NCBI GenBank assembly: GCA_913053845.1
Contig: CAJXGD010000001.1
Coordinates: forward strand, 1 to 64,000
Source of the DNA: an uncultured bacterium
GTDB taxonomy: Bacteria; Bipolaricaulota; Bipolaricaulia; RBG-16-55-9; DRJF01
DNA: 64,000 bases
Direction: 5' to 3'
Below, one piece after another: positions 32,905 through 42,319 of this stretch. Below the pieces are notes generated by a model. It saw only the letters and a list, made by a program, of their open reading frames with translations. It made no database searches and was not told where the DNA came from. The number at the start of each line of letters is the position of its first letter. Within the stretch, counting starts at the first letter, position 1. Position numbers and translations under genes: made by a program.

Positions 32905-33516
32905 CTACTGACTTTCCATGGTGATCTTCTTCATCACCAGTGGCTGAAGGGGACGATCCCGGCTGTCGGTAGCGACCCGACCCATCGCCAGCACGACATT
33001 CAAACCCTCGATGACCTGGCCGAAGACGGCATACTTGCCGTCCAAGCTGGGCGCAGGAGCCAGGGTGATGTAGAACTGGCTGCCGGCGCTGTTGGGGTCC
33101 TGAGTGCGGGCCATGGCTACCATGCCAGCGCGATCGTGGTTGAGACCCTTGACGATCTCCAGCGGGATGGTCCAACCGGGGCCACCTGAGCCATCACCAT
33201 TGGGATCTCCCCCTTGGATGACGAAGCCGGGCACCACACGATGGAAGGTCAGGCCATCATAGAAGTGCTGCTTGACCAGCTTGATGAAGTTGCCCGCGGT
33301 GATGGGGGCTTCCTTCAGGAAAAGCTTGATCTTGAAATTGCCCTGATTGGTCTCCACCAGCGCGATGGGATCGGTAGTCGGCTCGTTCGCCTGTGTGGTC
33401 TTGCCGGTCGCGGCCGGCTTGGCAACAGAGCTCTTACTCGTTTGCTTGGCATTACAACCACTCAGCGCCAGCAACATCACCACAGCACCCAAAGCGACTA
33501 TTCCCTTCTTTCTCAC
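32905..33516 (-). CDS. cyclophilin-type peptidyl-prolyl isomerase, lipoprotein
   Basis: A 203-residue protein with a lipoprotein signal (LALSGC, lipid-bearing Cys21) and a Ser/Thr/Lys-rich linker to about residue 50. The cyclophilin domain follows, with [15 protein letters not shown] (catalytic Arg), the segment [13 protein letters not shown] and [11 protein letters not shown]. It speeds proline isomerisation during folding of exported proteins outside the cytoplasmic membrane. Lgt, needed for its lipidation, is at 49908. Confidence 0.92.
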   Translation of the reverse strand: MRKKGIVALGAVVMLLALSGCNAKQTSKSSVAKPAATGKTTQANEPTTDPIALVETNQGNFKIKLFLKEAPITAGNFIKLVKQHFYDGLTFHRVVPGFVIQGGDPNGDGSGGPGWTIPLEIVKGLNHDRAGMVAMARTQDPNSAGSQFYITLAPAPSLDGKYAVFGQVIEGLNVVLAMGRVATDSRDRPLQPLVMKKITMESQ

Positions 33517-33556
33517 TTCGGAAACACTCTCCTTTATATATTTGGCGTCTCTTGTC

Positions 33557-36289
33557 CTATAGTCCGCCCCAGCTCTGCCCGGCTTTAACTTCGACTTTCA
33601 GCGGTACCTCAAGCTTCATGACCTGCTCCATCGCGCGCTTGATCAGCCCAGCGGCGGCCGGGGCCTCGGCCTGATCAACTTCAAAGAGCAGCTCATCGTG
33701 AATCTGCAGGAGCATATCGCAGCGCAGCCCACTCTGGCGCAGTGCTTCAGCTACGCGCAGCATGGCCAGCTTCATGATGTCGGCCGCGGAGCCTTGCACC
33801 GGCGCGTTGACGGCGTTGCGCTGCTCATAGCTGCGTCGCGCCCAGTTGTGGCTCTTGATCTCCGGCAGATAGCGCCGCCGGCCGGTGATGGTGCTCACAT
33901 AACCTTGAGCCTCGGCCAACTGCACCTGCTCGGTCGCATAGGCCTTGACCCGCTCATAGCGCCGATAATAACTGTCTATATAGCTTTGGGCCTCCTTTTG
34001 ACTTATCTGCAACTCGCGCGCCAGCCGATAGGCACTGATCCCATAGATGATCCCGAAATTGATCCGCTTGGCAATTCCTCGCTGATAGGCGTTGACCTGC
34101 TCCGGAGCCAAGCCGAAAAGCTCCGCTGCCGTCTTGCGGTGTAGGTCCTCGCCAGCCCGGAAGGCGCGCAGTAGCTCCGGATCACCGGAAAGATGCGCCA
34201 GCACGCGCAGCTCAATCTGCGAGTAGTCGGCTCCCAGCAACAAGCGGCCCGCCGGGGCGATGAAGGCGGAGCGAATCTGGCCACCCAGCGCTGTGCGCAC
34301 CGGGATATTCTGCAGATTGGGATCGCTGGAGGAAAGCCGCCCTGTGGTGGTCACGCTTTGATTAAAAGTCGTGTGAATCCGCCCGGTCTCCGGGTTGATG
34401 TAACTGGGTAGTTTTTCCACGTAGGTACCGCGCAGCTTCTCCAGCTCACGATATTGCAGGATCAGCTCCGGCAGGGGATGCAGGTCGGCCAGCTCGCGCA
34501 ACACCTGAGCATTGGTCGAGACGCCGCTCTTGGTTTTTTTAATCGGCTTGATCGGCTTGAGCCGCAGTCGCTCAAAGAGCACCTCGGCCACCTGCTTAGG
34601 CGAGCTGGGATTGAACTCGCCGCCGGCCAGCCGGGCCATCTCAGCGCGCAATACTTCGATCTGCTTGTGCAGCTCCCGCGCCTGCTCTTTCAGGATGGCC
34701 GGATCTAGCCCAATGCCGGACAGCTCCATCCTGGCCAGCACCGGGATCAGCGGCAGCTCGATCTCCGAGAAGAGCTCCCAGAGCCTATCGGCCCGTAGTT
34801 TCTCGCTCAGCGGTCGGCGCAGGCACAGCACCGTCTCGGCATCGGCGACGGAGTAGCGCGCCGCTTCGTCTATAGGAACTTTACTAAATTCCTGTTGGCT
34901 TAGCTCTTTATACGGCTGCATGGCGCGATGCAGATAGTGCGCGGCGATCGCAGCTAAGCTCTTGGGGCTGCCCGGCTCCAGCAGATAGGCGGCGATCATG
35001 GAGTCGAAAGCGACCTGCCGGAGTTTAATCCCGTAGCGCCGCAATATCTTCAGATCATACTTAATATTCTGCCCTAGGAGCTCTTTGCCGGGGTTCTCCA
35101 GCAGCGGCCTGAGCCGAGTGAGGGTTTCTTCCAGCCCCAACTGGGGCGGCGCGCCAAGATAGTCGTGCGCCAGCGGCAAATAGTAGCCGCGGCCCGTCTC
35201 TACCGCCAGTGATATGCCGACTATCTGGGCCCGCAGCGCGTCCCGACTGCTTGTCTCCAGATCGAGCGAGATGGCCGGAGCCTGACCCAATCGGGCTAAG
35301 AGCACCTCAAATTGCTCCTCGCTAAGCACGATCTCAACGGCGATCTCGGCCGGCCGGAGCGGATCGAGCGCCAGCTCCTGGAGCAGGCTGCGGAACTGCA
35401 ACTGCTGAAACAGCTCGCGCAACCGCGCTCGGTCGGGAGCATGGCAGCGGCATTTTGCCAGCAATACCGCTGAATCCTGTTCCAAGGGGACCGCTTGCAG
35501 TTCGACCAGTTGGCGACTCAGCCTGGCCTGCTCGGCGTAGTTGAGCAAAGCATCCCGCGCGCGCCGATTGCTCACCCGTTCGGCCTGGGCCAGCAACCCT
35601 TCCAGTGAGCCGAACTCGCCCAACAGTCGCTTGGCGGTGACCTTGCCGATGCCGGGCACGCCGGGCACGTTGTCCACCGCATCGCCCACCAAGGCCAGAT
35701 AATCGCCGATCTGCTCCGGTGGCACGCCCAAATGGCGTCGGACCCCTTCCGCGTCCAGCAACTCCAGCGCCTGCCCCGCTCGGCCGGCCGGTCGCAAGAG
35801 CTGCACCCGCTCACCCACCAGTTGCATCAGGTCCTTATCACCGGAGAAGATCAGCGCTGGCAGATCCCTATCAGCCCGAACCAGCCGACGAATCAAGGTG
35901 GCGATCAGGTCATCGGCCTCGTAACCCGGAGCGGCGAAGTGCGGCAGACCCAGAGCCTCCACCACCTCCTGGATGCGCGGCAATTGCACAGCCAACTCTT
36001 CTGCCATCGGCGGGCGCTGCGCCTTATACTCGGCGTACAGCTGATGGCGCCACGTGGGACCGCGCGAGTCGAAGGCCACCGCGGCATACTGGGCCGGATA
36101 ATCACCCAGCAACTTGAGCAGCATCCGGCTCACCCCGTAGATCGCCCCAGTGGGAAAGCCCTCAGCAGTAGACAGACCTGACATGGCAAAATAGGCCGGA
36201 TAGATCAGCGAGCCGGCGTCTATCAGCAGCAGCCGCGCTGCGTTAGCTTCGTCTGTGCCTGGATCAGGTGGTCGAGATCGGTCGGCCAT
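33557..36289 (-). CDS. polA: DNA polymerase I
   Basis: About 910 residues from the ATG at 36289 (AGGAGG upstream). Three domains: the 5'-3' exonuclease (about 15-290; [34 protein letters not shown]); a 3'-5' exonuclease whose three metal motifs look intact ([26 protein letters not shown]), so proofreading is likely active; and the polymerase ([49 protein letters not shown]). The O-helix Phe is present. The gene overlaps the end of ruvC by 26 bases and is last in a six-gene operon. Confidence 0.96.
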   Translation of the reverse strand: MADRSRPPDPGTDEANAARLLLIDAGSLIYPAYFAMSGLSTAEGFPTGAIYGVSRMLLKLLGDYPAQYAAVAFDSRGPTWRHQLYAEYKAQRPPMAEELAVQLPRIQEVVEALGLPHFAAPGYEADDLIATLIRRLVRADRDLPALIFSGDKDLMQLVGERVQLLRPAGRAGQALELLDAEGVRRHLGVPPEQIGDYLALVGDAVDNVPGVPGIGKVTAKRLLGEFGSLEGLLAQAERVSNRRARDALLNYAEQARLSRQLVELQAVPLEQDSAVLLAKCRCHAPDRARLRELFQQLQFRSLLQELALDPLRPAEIAVEIVLSEEQFEVLLARLGQAPAISLDLETSSRDALRAQIVGISLAVETGRGYYLPLAHDYLGAPPQLGLEETLTRLRPLLENPGKELLGQNIKYDLKILRRYGIKLRQVAFDSMIAAYLLEPGSPKSLAAIAAHYLHRAMQPYKELSQQEFSKVPIDEAARYSVADAETVLCLRRPLSEKLRADRLWELFSEIELPLIPVLARMELSGIGLDPAILKEQARELHKQIEVLRAEMARLAGGEFNPSSPKQVAEVLFERLRLKPIKPIKKTKSGVSTNAQVLRELADLHPLPELILQYRELEKLRGTYVEKLPSYINPETGRIHTTFNQSVTTTGRLSSSDPNLQNIPVRTALGGQIRSAFIAPAGRLLLGADYSQIELRVLAHLSGDPELLRAFRAGEDLHRKTAAELFGLAPEQVNAYQRGIAKRINFGIIYGISAYRLARELQISQKEAQSYIDSYYRRYERVKAYATEQVQLAEAQGYVSTITGRRRYLPEIKSHNWARRSYEQRNAVNAPVQGSAADIMKLAMLRVAEALRQSGLRCDMLLQIHDELLFEVDQAEAPAAAGLIKRAMEQVMKLEVPLKVEVKAGQSWGGL

Positions 36290-36767
36290 TGATGCCTCCT
36301 CGGCTGCGCAGCAGATGGCAGAGCGCGATGGCCAGCGCATCGGCCGCATCGTCCGGTCGGGGCAGGGTATTCAAGTTCAGCAGCCGTTGGACCATCGCCT
36401 GCACCTGGCGCTTGCCCGCCCGCCCGTAGCCGCAAATCTGACGTTTGACTTCTAGCGGCGTATACCCGCTGATCGGCAACTCATGGCCGGCCAGCAAGAT
36501 GACCCCACGCGCCTGCGCCACAGCCATCGCCGTAGTGACGTTTTTGCAAAAGAAGAGCCGCTCGACCGCCATAGCCGCTGGCCGCGCTTCGCTGATGAGT
36601 GCGCACAGCTCCTCATAAATCATCTGCAACCGGGCCGGATCGGCCTGAGCGGCCGGCGTGCGGATCACCCCGGCTTCGATCAGCCGATAGACACGATCCC
36701 CTGAGCCAGGTTCGATCAGGCCATAGCCCACGATCGCCAGGCCGGGGTCTATGCCCAAGACCCTCAT
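36264..36767 (-). CDS. ruvC: Holliday junction endonuclease RuvC
   Basis: About 167 residues. The catalytic acidic residues are seen in LGIDPGLAIVGYG (Asp6), AVERLFF (Glu), and DDAADALAIA (two Asp near residue 140). It resolves four-way junctions together with RuvAB, which are not in the window. I use ATG 36767, whose ATGA overlaps the stop of the upstream gene; the longer reading from 36830 lies within that gene. Confidence 0.94.
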   Translation of the reverse strand: MRVLGIDPGLAIVGYGLIEPGSGDRVYRLIEAGVIRTPAAQADPARLQMIYEELCALISEARPAAMAVERLFFCKNVTTAMAVAQARGVILLAGHELPISGYTPLEVKRQICGYGRAGKRQVQAMVQRLLNLNTLPRPDDAADALAIALCHLLRSRGGINGRPISTT

Positions 36768-37297
36768 GGCAACAGCTTTTTCAGCACGGCCAACCGCGGA
36801 TCGCCCCACCGTTCCGGTGGACAGTAACATGCTCCCAGATTCAGGTCATGGCCACAGTGGGGGCAAAGCCCCTGGCAATCAGGTTTACAGAGATATTTGG
36901 GCTCCAAGGAGTTAAGTATCAAGCTGTGCAGATAAGGCAATAATTCCAGCTCTTTAGCCTGACGAGGATAGAAAAACTCCTCAATCGGCAACCCCTCAGC
37001 CCCGGCGGCCGGCTCCTCGCGCAGCACAAGCTGCTGCTCCAACATGATCGGCACCCTGACCGGTGCCAGGCAGCGGCTACAGGAGAGCTCGATCTCGGTG
37101 GCAAGATGCAGATCTAGATAGATTAGTTGCTCCTGATAGAGGGCCTGACCCCAGATGTGCAGCGCCTGAGTGAAAGATAAGCGACGCTCGCCCGACCCTG
37201 CTTGGCCCCGCTTGGCTATGCTAAGCGTCCCGGTCTGATCGAAAGGCACCATTCGACCCCGTTGTCGCCTGAGTCGCTGTAGTTCAAGCTTGAACAT
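36764..37297 (-). CDS. YceD-like (DUF177) protein
   Basis: About 177 residues. The Cys pair in ELSCSRCLAPV (central) and the C-terminal cluster CKPDCQGLCPHCGHDLN define the DUF177/YceD family, linked in many bacteria to 23S rRNA accumulation and usually found beside rpmF. Here rpmF is absent and ruvC follows instead. The start is uncertain: ATG 37297 gives the usual length, ATG 37321 is possible; neither has a strong ribosome binding site. Confidence 0.8.
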   Translation of the reverse strand: MFKLELQRLRRQRGRMVPFDQTGTLSIAKRGQAGSGERRLSFTQALHIWGQALYQEQLIYLDLHLATEIELSCSRCLAPVRVPIMLEQQLVLREEPAAGAEGLPIEEFFYPRQAKELELLPYLHSLILNSLEPKYLCKPDCQGLCPHCGHDLNLGACYCPPERWGDPRLAVLKKLLP

Positions 37298-37341
37298 ATA
37301 TCTTTGGTAAGGGCGAAACATTGGCCATAAATGCTTCGCCC

Positions 37342-38172
37342 CTACTGCTCTCCCTGGACGGCAGCGAGCACCTGGAGCGCCCGCCTGACCGGTCCCACAT
37401 CGTGGACGCGCAGGATCTGCGCTCCGTGGAGCGCGCCGATCAGGCAACTGGCGATCGTCTCCTCCAGCCGCTGAGAGACCGGACGATGTGTGATAGCCCC
37501 CAGGAACGACTTGCGTGAGGTGCCCAGCAGGATCGGCCTCCCCAGTTTAGCCAATTCGCCCAGCCGTCTCAAGATCTCGCTGTTATCCTGAGGTCGCTTG
37601 CCGAAACCAATCCCCGGATCAAGGATGATTTGCGCGCGCACGATGCCTCGGCTCTGTGCAAAAGCCAGTCTTTCACGCAAGAAATCGCCGATCTCGCTCA
37701 TCACATCATCATAGTGTATGAGCTGACTCTGCATAGTTTGTGGGGTACCACGCATGTGCATCAACACCACCCCGGCGCCGGAGGCGGCAACGACCTCGGC
37801 CATCTGAGCATCGAAGCGCAAGGCACTCACATCGTTGACCAGCTCAGCTCCGGCTGCCAAGGCCGCCTGCGCGACCGAGGCCTTGTAAGTATCTATTGAG
37901 AGAGGCAACTCCGGCAGAGCCTGATGCACAGCGCGCACTACCGGCAGCACCCGCCGCAGCTCTTCCTCCGGCGGAACCGACTGCGCACCGGGCCTGGTGG
38001 ACTCGCCACCTATATCCAAGATGTCGGCACCCTCTTGGGCCAGCCGCTCCGCCTGACGTAGGGCGGCATCAACTTTAACATAGCGGCCACCGTCGGAGAA
38101 TGAGTCCGGCGTGACGTTCAAAATGCCCATGATCAGTGGGCGGCCTCCGGGTTGGTCGCTATTCTCGCTCAA
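37342..38172 (-). CDS. folP: dihydropteroate synthase
   Basis: A 276-residue TIM-barrel enzyme joining 4-aminobenzoate to the pterin pyrophosphate in folate synthesis. Motifs: MGILNVTPDSFSDGG (about 15-29), DIGGESTRPGA, SIDTYKASVA, NDVSAL, DPGIGFGK and LLGTSRKSF. The likely start is TTG 38172, overlapping the thiolase stop by 14 bases; ATG 38130 would also give a full core. Confidence 0.94.
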   Translation of the reverse strand: MSENSDQPGGRPLIMGILNVTPDSFSDGGRYVKVDAALRQAERLAQEGADILDIGGESTRPGAQSVPPEEELRRVLPVVRAVHQALPELPLSIDTYKASVAQAALAAGAELVNDVSALRFDAQMAEVVAASGAGVVLMHMRGTPQTMQSQLIHYDDVMSEIGDFLRERLAFAQSRGIVRAQIILDPGIGFGKRPQDNSEILRRLGELAKLGRPILLGTSRKSFLGAITHRPVSQRLEETIASCLIGALHGAQILRVHDVGPVRRALQVLAAVQGEQ

Positions 38173-39292
38173 TGATGGTGGCGATCCCTTGACCGAAGCC
38201 GATGCACATGGTGATCAAGGCCCGCTCCGCCTCCCGGCGCTCCAGCTCGTGCAAAGCGGTGGTCATCAGCCGCGCGCCGGAACAGCCCAAGGGATGGCCC
38301 AGGGCGATCGCCCCACCATTGACGTTTAGCTTCTCCCAGTCGGCGTCGAGCTCCCGTCCCCAGGCGAGCGGCACCGAAGCGAAGGCCTCGTTGACCTCGA
38401 AGATATCGAGATCACCAAGCTGGAGGCCGGCCCGTTTCAAAGCCAGCTGGGTCGCCGGAATCGGGCCGGTGAGCATGATGGTAGGATCAACTCCGATCAC
38501 CGCCCAGCTCAAGAAATGTGCCTTGGGCTTGAGTCCCAACTCTTGGGCCTTCTCCCTGGAGGTGAGCAGCAGCAGCGCAGCGCCGTCGCTGATCTGGCTC
38601 GAGTTGCCGGCGGTGATCACCCCAGCGGGCCGAAAGGCCGGCGCCAGGGTGGCCATCTTCTCCAGGCTGGTATTGCGGCGGATGGTCTCATCCTGTCTGA
38701 TTAATTCTCCGGCGACCGGCACCGGCACCAGCTCGGCCGCGAAGCGCCCCTCGTCGGCCGCCTGCGCAGCTTTCCGGTGACTTTCCAGGGAGAACTGGTC
38801 CAGCTCGCGGCGCGAGATCTTCCATCGCTCGGCGATCCGCTCCGCCGACTCGCCCTGGACTACTATCTCATAGCGCTCGGTGAGCTTGGGATTGAGCGGT
38901 CCCAGGTCGGAGGCCATCAGCTCGCGGCTCATGCTCTCTACTCCGCCGGCCAGCACCACCTCGGCCAGGCCGGTGGCGATCTCCTGGGCGGCGAAAGTGA
39001 CCGCCTGCTGGCCGGAACCGCAGAGCCGATTGACGCTGGTGGCGGCCACCGAGACCGGCAGGCCGGCCGCCAGGGTGATCAGGCGGGCCAAGTTGCCGCC
39101 CTGCTCGCCTTTCTGGGTGACGCAGCCGATGATGACGTCCTCTATCAGGCCGGGCTCGATGCCGCTGCGCTCCAGCAGCGCCTGTAAGACGACGATGGCC
39201 AGATCATCGGGGCGGATATCTTTGAAGGCGCCGCCGTTCTTGCCCACGGGGGTGCGCAGCGCCTCGATGATGACCGGCTCGCGGAGTCTCAT
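38159..39292 (-). CDS. acetyl-CoA C-acyltransferase (thiolase)
   Basis: A 377-residue thiolase. The nucleophilic Cys is in VNRLCGSGQQ (about residue 91), then GGVESMSR, NEAFASVPLAW (about 305), VNGGAIALGHPLGCSG with the catalytic His, and the second Cys in MCIGFGQG (the family usually has CxGGG). It either splits 3-ketoacyl-CoA in beta-oxidation or condenses acetyl-CoA. With the acyl-CoA dehydrogenase and EtfD-like protein in this window, degradation is the more likely direction. It directly follows the MTH865-like gene. Confidence 0.9.
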   Translation of the reverse strand: MRLREPVIIEALRTPVGKNGGAFKDIRPDDLAIVVLQALLERSGIEPGLIEDVIIGCVTQKGEQGGNLARLITLAAGLPVSVAATSVNRLCGSGQQAVTFAAQEIATGLAEVVLAGGVESMSRELMASDLGPLNPKLTERYEIVVQGESAERIAERWKISRRELDQFSLESHRKAAQAADEGRFAAELVPVPVAGELIRQDETIRRNTSLEKMATLAPAFRPAGVITAGNSSQISDGAALLLLTSREKAQELGLKPKAHFLSWAVIGVDPTIMLTGPIPATQLALKRAGLQLGDLDIFEVNEAFASVPLAWGRELDADWEKLNVNGGAIALGHPLGCSGARLMTTALHELERREAERALITMCIGFGQGIATIIERE

Positions 39293-39293
39293 C

Positions 39294-39548
39294 TTAGATC
39301 AGGCCCGCTTCTTGCAGCCCGGCCATCACGTCGCGCAGCAGATCATCGGCGTTCTCGTAGGGAAAACTGGCTCGACCGGAGAGCTTTTGGCTCATCTCCA
39401 TCGCGGTAAACGATTTGTCACCGGCTTGGAATTGGGTCATCGGCCCTTGGGGCAGGACCGGAAGCAGATCCATCACGCTCTTGACCGGATAGTTGGCCTG
39501 GCTAAAGATTTCTTTCAGTTGCGTCTCCAGCTCTTCTCGTGCGGCCAT
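39294..39548 (-). CDS. MTH865-like small protein
   Basis: An 84-residue protein resembling the MTH865 family: an N-terminal helix with LKEIFSQANYPV, the turn LPQGPMTQFQAGD, and the end FPYENADDLLRDVMAGL. The archaeal prototype has an EF-hand-like helical fold and unknown function. It stops one base before the thiolase start codon and heads a six-gene operon. The assignment rests on pattern recall only. Confidence 0.65.
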   Translation of the reverse strand: MAAREELETQLKEIFSQANYPVKSVMDLLPVLPQGPMTQFQAGDKSFTAMEMSQKLSGRASFPYENADDLLRDVMAGLQEAGLI

Positions 39549-39587
39549 CTTAACTTACACCTCCAGGAAAGATAGAATGCTAGCTAT

Positions 39588-39617
39588 ATCTTAGCTGACC
39601 GAAAATCCCTCTGTCAA
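39588..39617 (-). promoter_or_regulatory. promoter of the MTH865-thiolase-folP-yceD-ruvC-polA operon
   Basis: On the minus strand a perfect TTGACA (39612-39617) and TAAGAT (39588-39593) are 18 bases apart, 40 bases before the first ATG. Confidence 0.6.
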
Positions 39618-39667
39618 ACGGCTGGCGGTCCCTCAGGTCAGCAGTTATTGAAGACTCTTAGACTTAG

Positions 39668-39740
39668 CGCCCCCAAGGGGAGTCGAACCCCTGTTTCCGG
39701 CTTGAAGGGCCAGCGTCCTAGGCCGCTAGACGATGGGGGC
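39668..39740 (-). tRNA. tRNA-Glu (anticodon TTC)
   Basis: A full cloverleaf on the minus strand: 7-pair acceptor GCCCCCA/TGGGGGC, D arm with GTCTAGCGGCCTAGGAC, anticodon arm CTGGC-CCTTCAA-GCCGG, and T arm around GGTTCGACTCC. The anticodon is TTC and the discriminator G. Position 33 reads C instead of the near-universal T. CCA is not encoded. Confidence 0.88.
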
Positions 39741-39754
39741 CAGCGGACTACTCA

Positions 39755-39784
39755 ATTATAGCCGCCGGTCGGCTGCTGCCGCAA
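39755..39784 (-). promoter_or_regulatory. promoter of tRNA-Glu(TTC)
   Basis: Minus-strand TTGCGG (39779-39784) and TATAAT (39755-39760), 18 bases apart, 14 bases before the tRNA 5' end. Confidence 0.5.
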
Positions 39785-39799
39785 CAGAATAGTATTGCA

Positions 39800-39828
39800 T
39801 TGCCGAGCGCTCGCTGCTACGCTATAGT
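39800..39828 (+). promoter_or_regulatory. promoter of the jelly-roll protein gene
   Basis: TTGCCG (39800-39805) and TATAGT (39823-39828) with a 17-base spacer, 36 bases before the ATG and back-to-back with the tRNA promoter. Confidence 0.5.
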
Positions 39829-39863
39829 GACTGGGCACAAGAGATTGAAAGGGGGAGCTCAAC

Positions 39864-40535
39864 ATGCGAGGTATATCGGTCTTCTGGCTCATTGCCGCCG
39901 TACTGGCGCTGCTCTGGTTGGTGGTCAGCTCCAACGTGCCACCCAGTCCCCAACTGCTCTTCTATGATAACTTCAATATGACCCTCAAAGGCCAGCCCGA
40001 CCCGGCCTGGCACCTGCCTCAGTCGGCCAGCTACAAGGCCGCCCGCTGGATCGTCAGCGATCAGGAGAGTTACACCATCGAGAAGGCCCCCCTCGGCCAG
40101 CCGCTGCTCAGCTTCACCGGCAGCCCGGACTGGCAAGATTATCGCCTGGAGCTTGATGTCTCTTGGGCCTCCCCTCGCCTGGACAACGCGGTGGTCATCG
40201 GAGTGCGGGTGCGCGACGCCGATAATCTCGTGGGGCTCTTCTATCAGCCCGGCCAGCCGGTGCTCTTCAAGACCAAACGGGAGGGCCACTGGCAAGCAGT
40301 TGAGGGCCAGCAAGCGCTCCTGCTGCAAGCGCCGCTCAATTCCAACGCCCACCTGACCATCACGGTAGAAGGCGACCGCTATCGCGCTTATCTGGGAGAT
40401 CAACTGATCGTCAGTGCTACTATCCCTGGCTTCCCCAGCGGCTATATCGCCCTACAGACGGCTATGGCCGATTTCAACGGCACCCCTGTGGCCGCCCAAT
40501 TCGATAACCTGCGGGTGCTCAAGCTCTCACCTTAA
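39864..40535 (+). CDS. membrane-anchored protein with concanavalin/LamG-like jelly-roll domain
   Basis: A 223-residue protein with one N-terminal hydrophobic helix (about 5-24, signal anchor or signal peptide without a clear cleavage site). A domain with FYDNFN, DWQDYRLELDVSW, NAVVIGVRVRDADNLVGLFY, ITVEGDRYRAYLGDQL and a final FDNLRVLKL follows. This strand order is typical of DUF1080 and LamG-type sugar-binding jelly rolls. No catalytic residues can be assigned; it probably binds glycans at the surface. GGGGGAG precedes the ATG. Confidence 0.68.
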   Translation: MRGISVFWLIAAVLALLWLVVSSNVPPSPQLLFYDNFNMTLKGQPDPAWHLPQSASYKAARWIVSDQESYTIEKAPLGQPLLSFTGSPDWQDYRLELDVSWASPRLDNAVVIGVRVRDADNLVGLFYQPGQPVLFKTKREGHWQAVEGQQALLLQAPLNSNAHLTITVEGDRYRAYLGDQLIVSATIPGFPSGYIALQTAMADFNGTPVAAQFDNLRVLKLSP

Positions 40536-40612
40536 AGGCAAGACAGATATCCTAGCAGCAGCACGCGGCCGTCCTTGACCCGGCCTGTCCGGCCGCTTTA
40601 AGCTAAGCAACC

Positions 40613-42319
40613 ATGACTGCTCTGCTTGCGGTGTACACGGCGAGCTTGGTGGGGAGCAGATGGGGGGCCAAATCGCATCCGCAGCAGCTCTACCTGGCCC
40701 TGCTGGCCCTGCCGCTGCTCTTGAGCCTGACCCTGGGGATAGCGCCCCGCTTCATCGGCTTGCTGTTGGGGCTGGCCCTGATCCGGCTGATCGTCCGCCT
40801 GGGCCGAGGGCGTCCCGCTCCCCTACAAGAGGGGTTCGGCCTCTTGGGACTGGCGCTCGCCGGAGTAATAGCTTTTCAGTTTGGCTTTCGTATCGAGCAG
40901 ATCACCAACCCTTGGGGGGGAGTTTTCGCCTTAGGCGCGCTCAGCCTGCCGCTTACCGTTCTCTGGACGATAACCATGGGCCGCGCTTTAGGACTGCTCA
41001 GCTTGCTTGACCGCAGCGGACGCCTGCTCACCCAGGTCCTACTGGTGGCGCTGAGCGCCCTACTGGTGGTCGAGCTGCTGCAGCGCACCCAAGTGGGGCC
41101 GGCACCGCTGGCGCTGGGGTTAAGCCTGTTGGGCTTCCTGCTGGGCAGTTGGCGCCGGCCGCAGGCGCTGAGCTCGCTGAGCAACGAGCTGGGCTTTTGT
41201 CTGGCTCTGCTCTCGATCGGCGGCCTGATCAAGGTCAGCACCTCCTTGGCCCTGCTCAGCCCGCTGTTGGCCTTGGGACTACCGCTCTTAAGCAGCCAGC
41301 TGGCCATCGTGGCCCCGGCCGGCTGGCACTGGCCCACGGCCCAACTGCTACGCTCTCGCTTGGCTTGGCGGGGGCACCGCTGGCACCTCTCGGCGCTGTT
41401 GCTCTATTTTGGCAGCTCATCGCTGGCCCTGCTGCTGGCCGCTCTGGCCCATCCGACCCATCCCTACCTGCTGGGCGCTGGGCTGTTGCTGATACTGATG
41501 ACCTCTCTCTTGGCCATTCAACCCGGCCTGCTCTGCCGGCCGGCCCTACGCTTTAGCGGTGCCAGGCGGATTGAGCTCTTCGGCGTGCCGCTGGACCGAG
41601 TGGGACTGGAGCAGGCAGCCGCGCGGCTGCTCGGTTGGATCAGAGAGGGCAGGGGGCCTCATCTGGTGGCCACCCCGGATACACCGACGCTGATGCGCGC
41701 CGGCAGGAATCTGGCCCTCCAGAACGCCTATCGCCAGGCCTCACTGGTGACCGCCGATGGGACGGGCATACTCTGGGCAGCGCGGCTGCTAGGAGCCAGG
41801 CTGCCTCAGCGGGTCACCGGCATTGATCTGATCGAGACGGTTTGTCGCCAGGCAAGCGTGGCCTTCAACAGAGGGGATTTCAGGCGCTGTCGACTCTTTC
41901 TCTTGGGAGCCCGGCCGGGCGTGGCCGCCGAGGCGGCGGCGCGGTTAGGCAAACGCTATCCCGGCGTCCAGATCGTGGGCACCTGCCACGGCTACTTCAG
42001 AGCCGCAGAGACCGAGGCCCTCTTGCAGGAGATACGCGGGACCGCTCCGGATATCCTGCTGGTGGGCCTGGGAGTGCCACGGCAGGAGCTCTGGATGGTA
42101 GCCCACCGCGATCAACTGTCCACGCCGGTGCTCATAGGCGTGGGAGGCAGTTTCGACGTTTTGTCGGGGCGGCTGTGCCGGGCGCCCCGCAGTTGGCAAA
42201 AACTGGGGCTCGAATGGCTCTATCGCCTGATCGCTCAGCCCCGGCGCCTGCTGCGCCTCTGGCCGCTGCCGCTCTTCTTGGGGCGCCTGCTGCTGGGGCT
42301 CTTACGGATGCTGCTCTGA
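40613..42319 (+). CDS. degenerate WecA-like membrane domain fused to WecG/TagA/CpsF glycosyltransferase
   Basis: A 568-residue fusion. Residues about 1-310 form some ten hydrophobic helices that follow the layout of WecA/MraY phosphoglycosyltransferases. However, the DGLDGLA-type Asp motif is replaced around GRALGLLSLLDRSG, the GDSGS segment by SSLSNELGF, and the HHR loop by RSRLAWRGHRWH. Residues about 320-555 are a WecG/TagA (GT26) domain with an intact core: ATPDTPTLM, ADGTGILWAARLLG, RVTGIDLIE, VGLGVPRQELW and GVGGSFDVLSG. This family adds ManNAc or a related sugar to lipid-linked GlcNAc in surface glycan synthesis. The first half is probably a non-catalytic anchor. The final 28 codons overlap lon on the other strand. 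Confidence 0.82.
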   Translation: MTALLAVYTASLVGSRWGAKSHPQQLYLALLALPLLLSLTLGIAPRFIGLLLGLALIRLIVRLGRGRPAPLQEGFGLLGLALAGVIAFQFGFRIEQITNPWGGVFALGALSLPLTVLWTITMGRALGLLSLLDRSGRLLTQVLLVALSALLVVELLQRTQVGPAPLALGLSLLGFLLGSWRRPQALSSLSNELGFCLALLSIGGLIKVSTSLALLSPLLALGLPLLSSQLAIVAPAGWHWPTAQLLRSRLAWRGHRWHLSALLLYFGSSSLALLLAALAHPTHPYLLGAGLLLILMTSLLAIQPGLLCRPALRFSGARRIELFGVPLDRVGLEQAAARLLGWIREGRGPHLVATPDTPTLMRAGRNLALQNAYRQASLVTADGTGILWAARLLGARLPQRVTGIDLIETVCRQASVAFNRGDFRRCRLFLLGARPGVAAEAAARLGKRYPGVQIVGTCHGYFRAAETEALLQEIRGTAPDILLVGLGVPRQELWMVAHRDQLSTPVLIGVGGSFDVLSGRLCRAPRSWQKLGLEWLYRLIAQPRRLLRLWPLPLFLGRLLLGLLRMLL

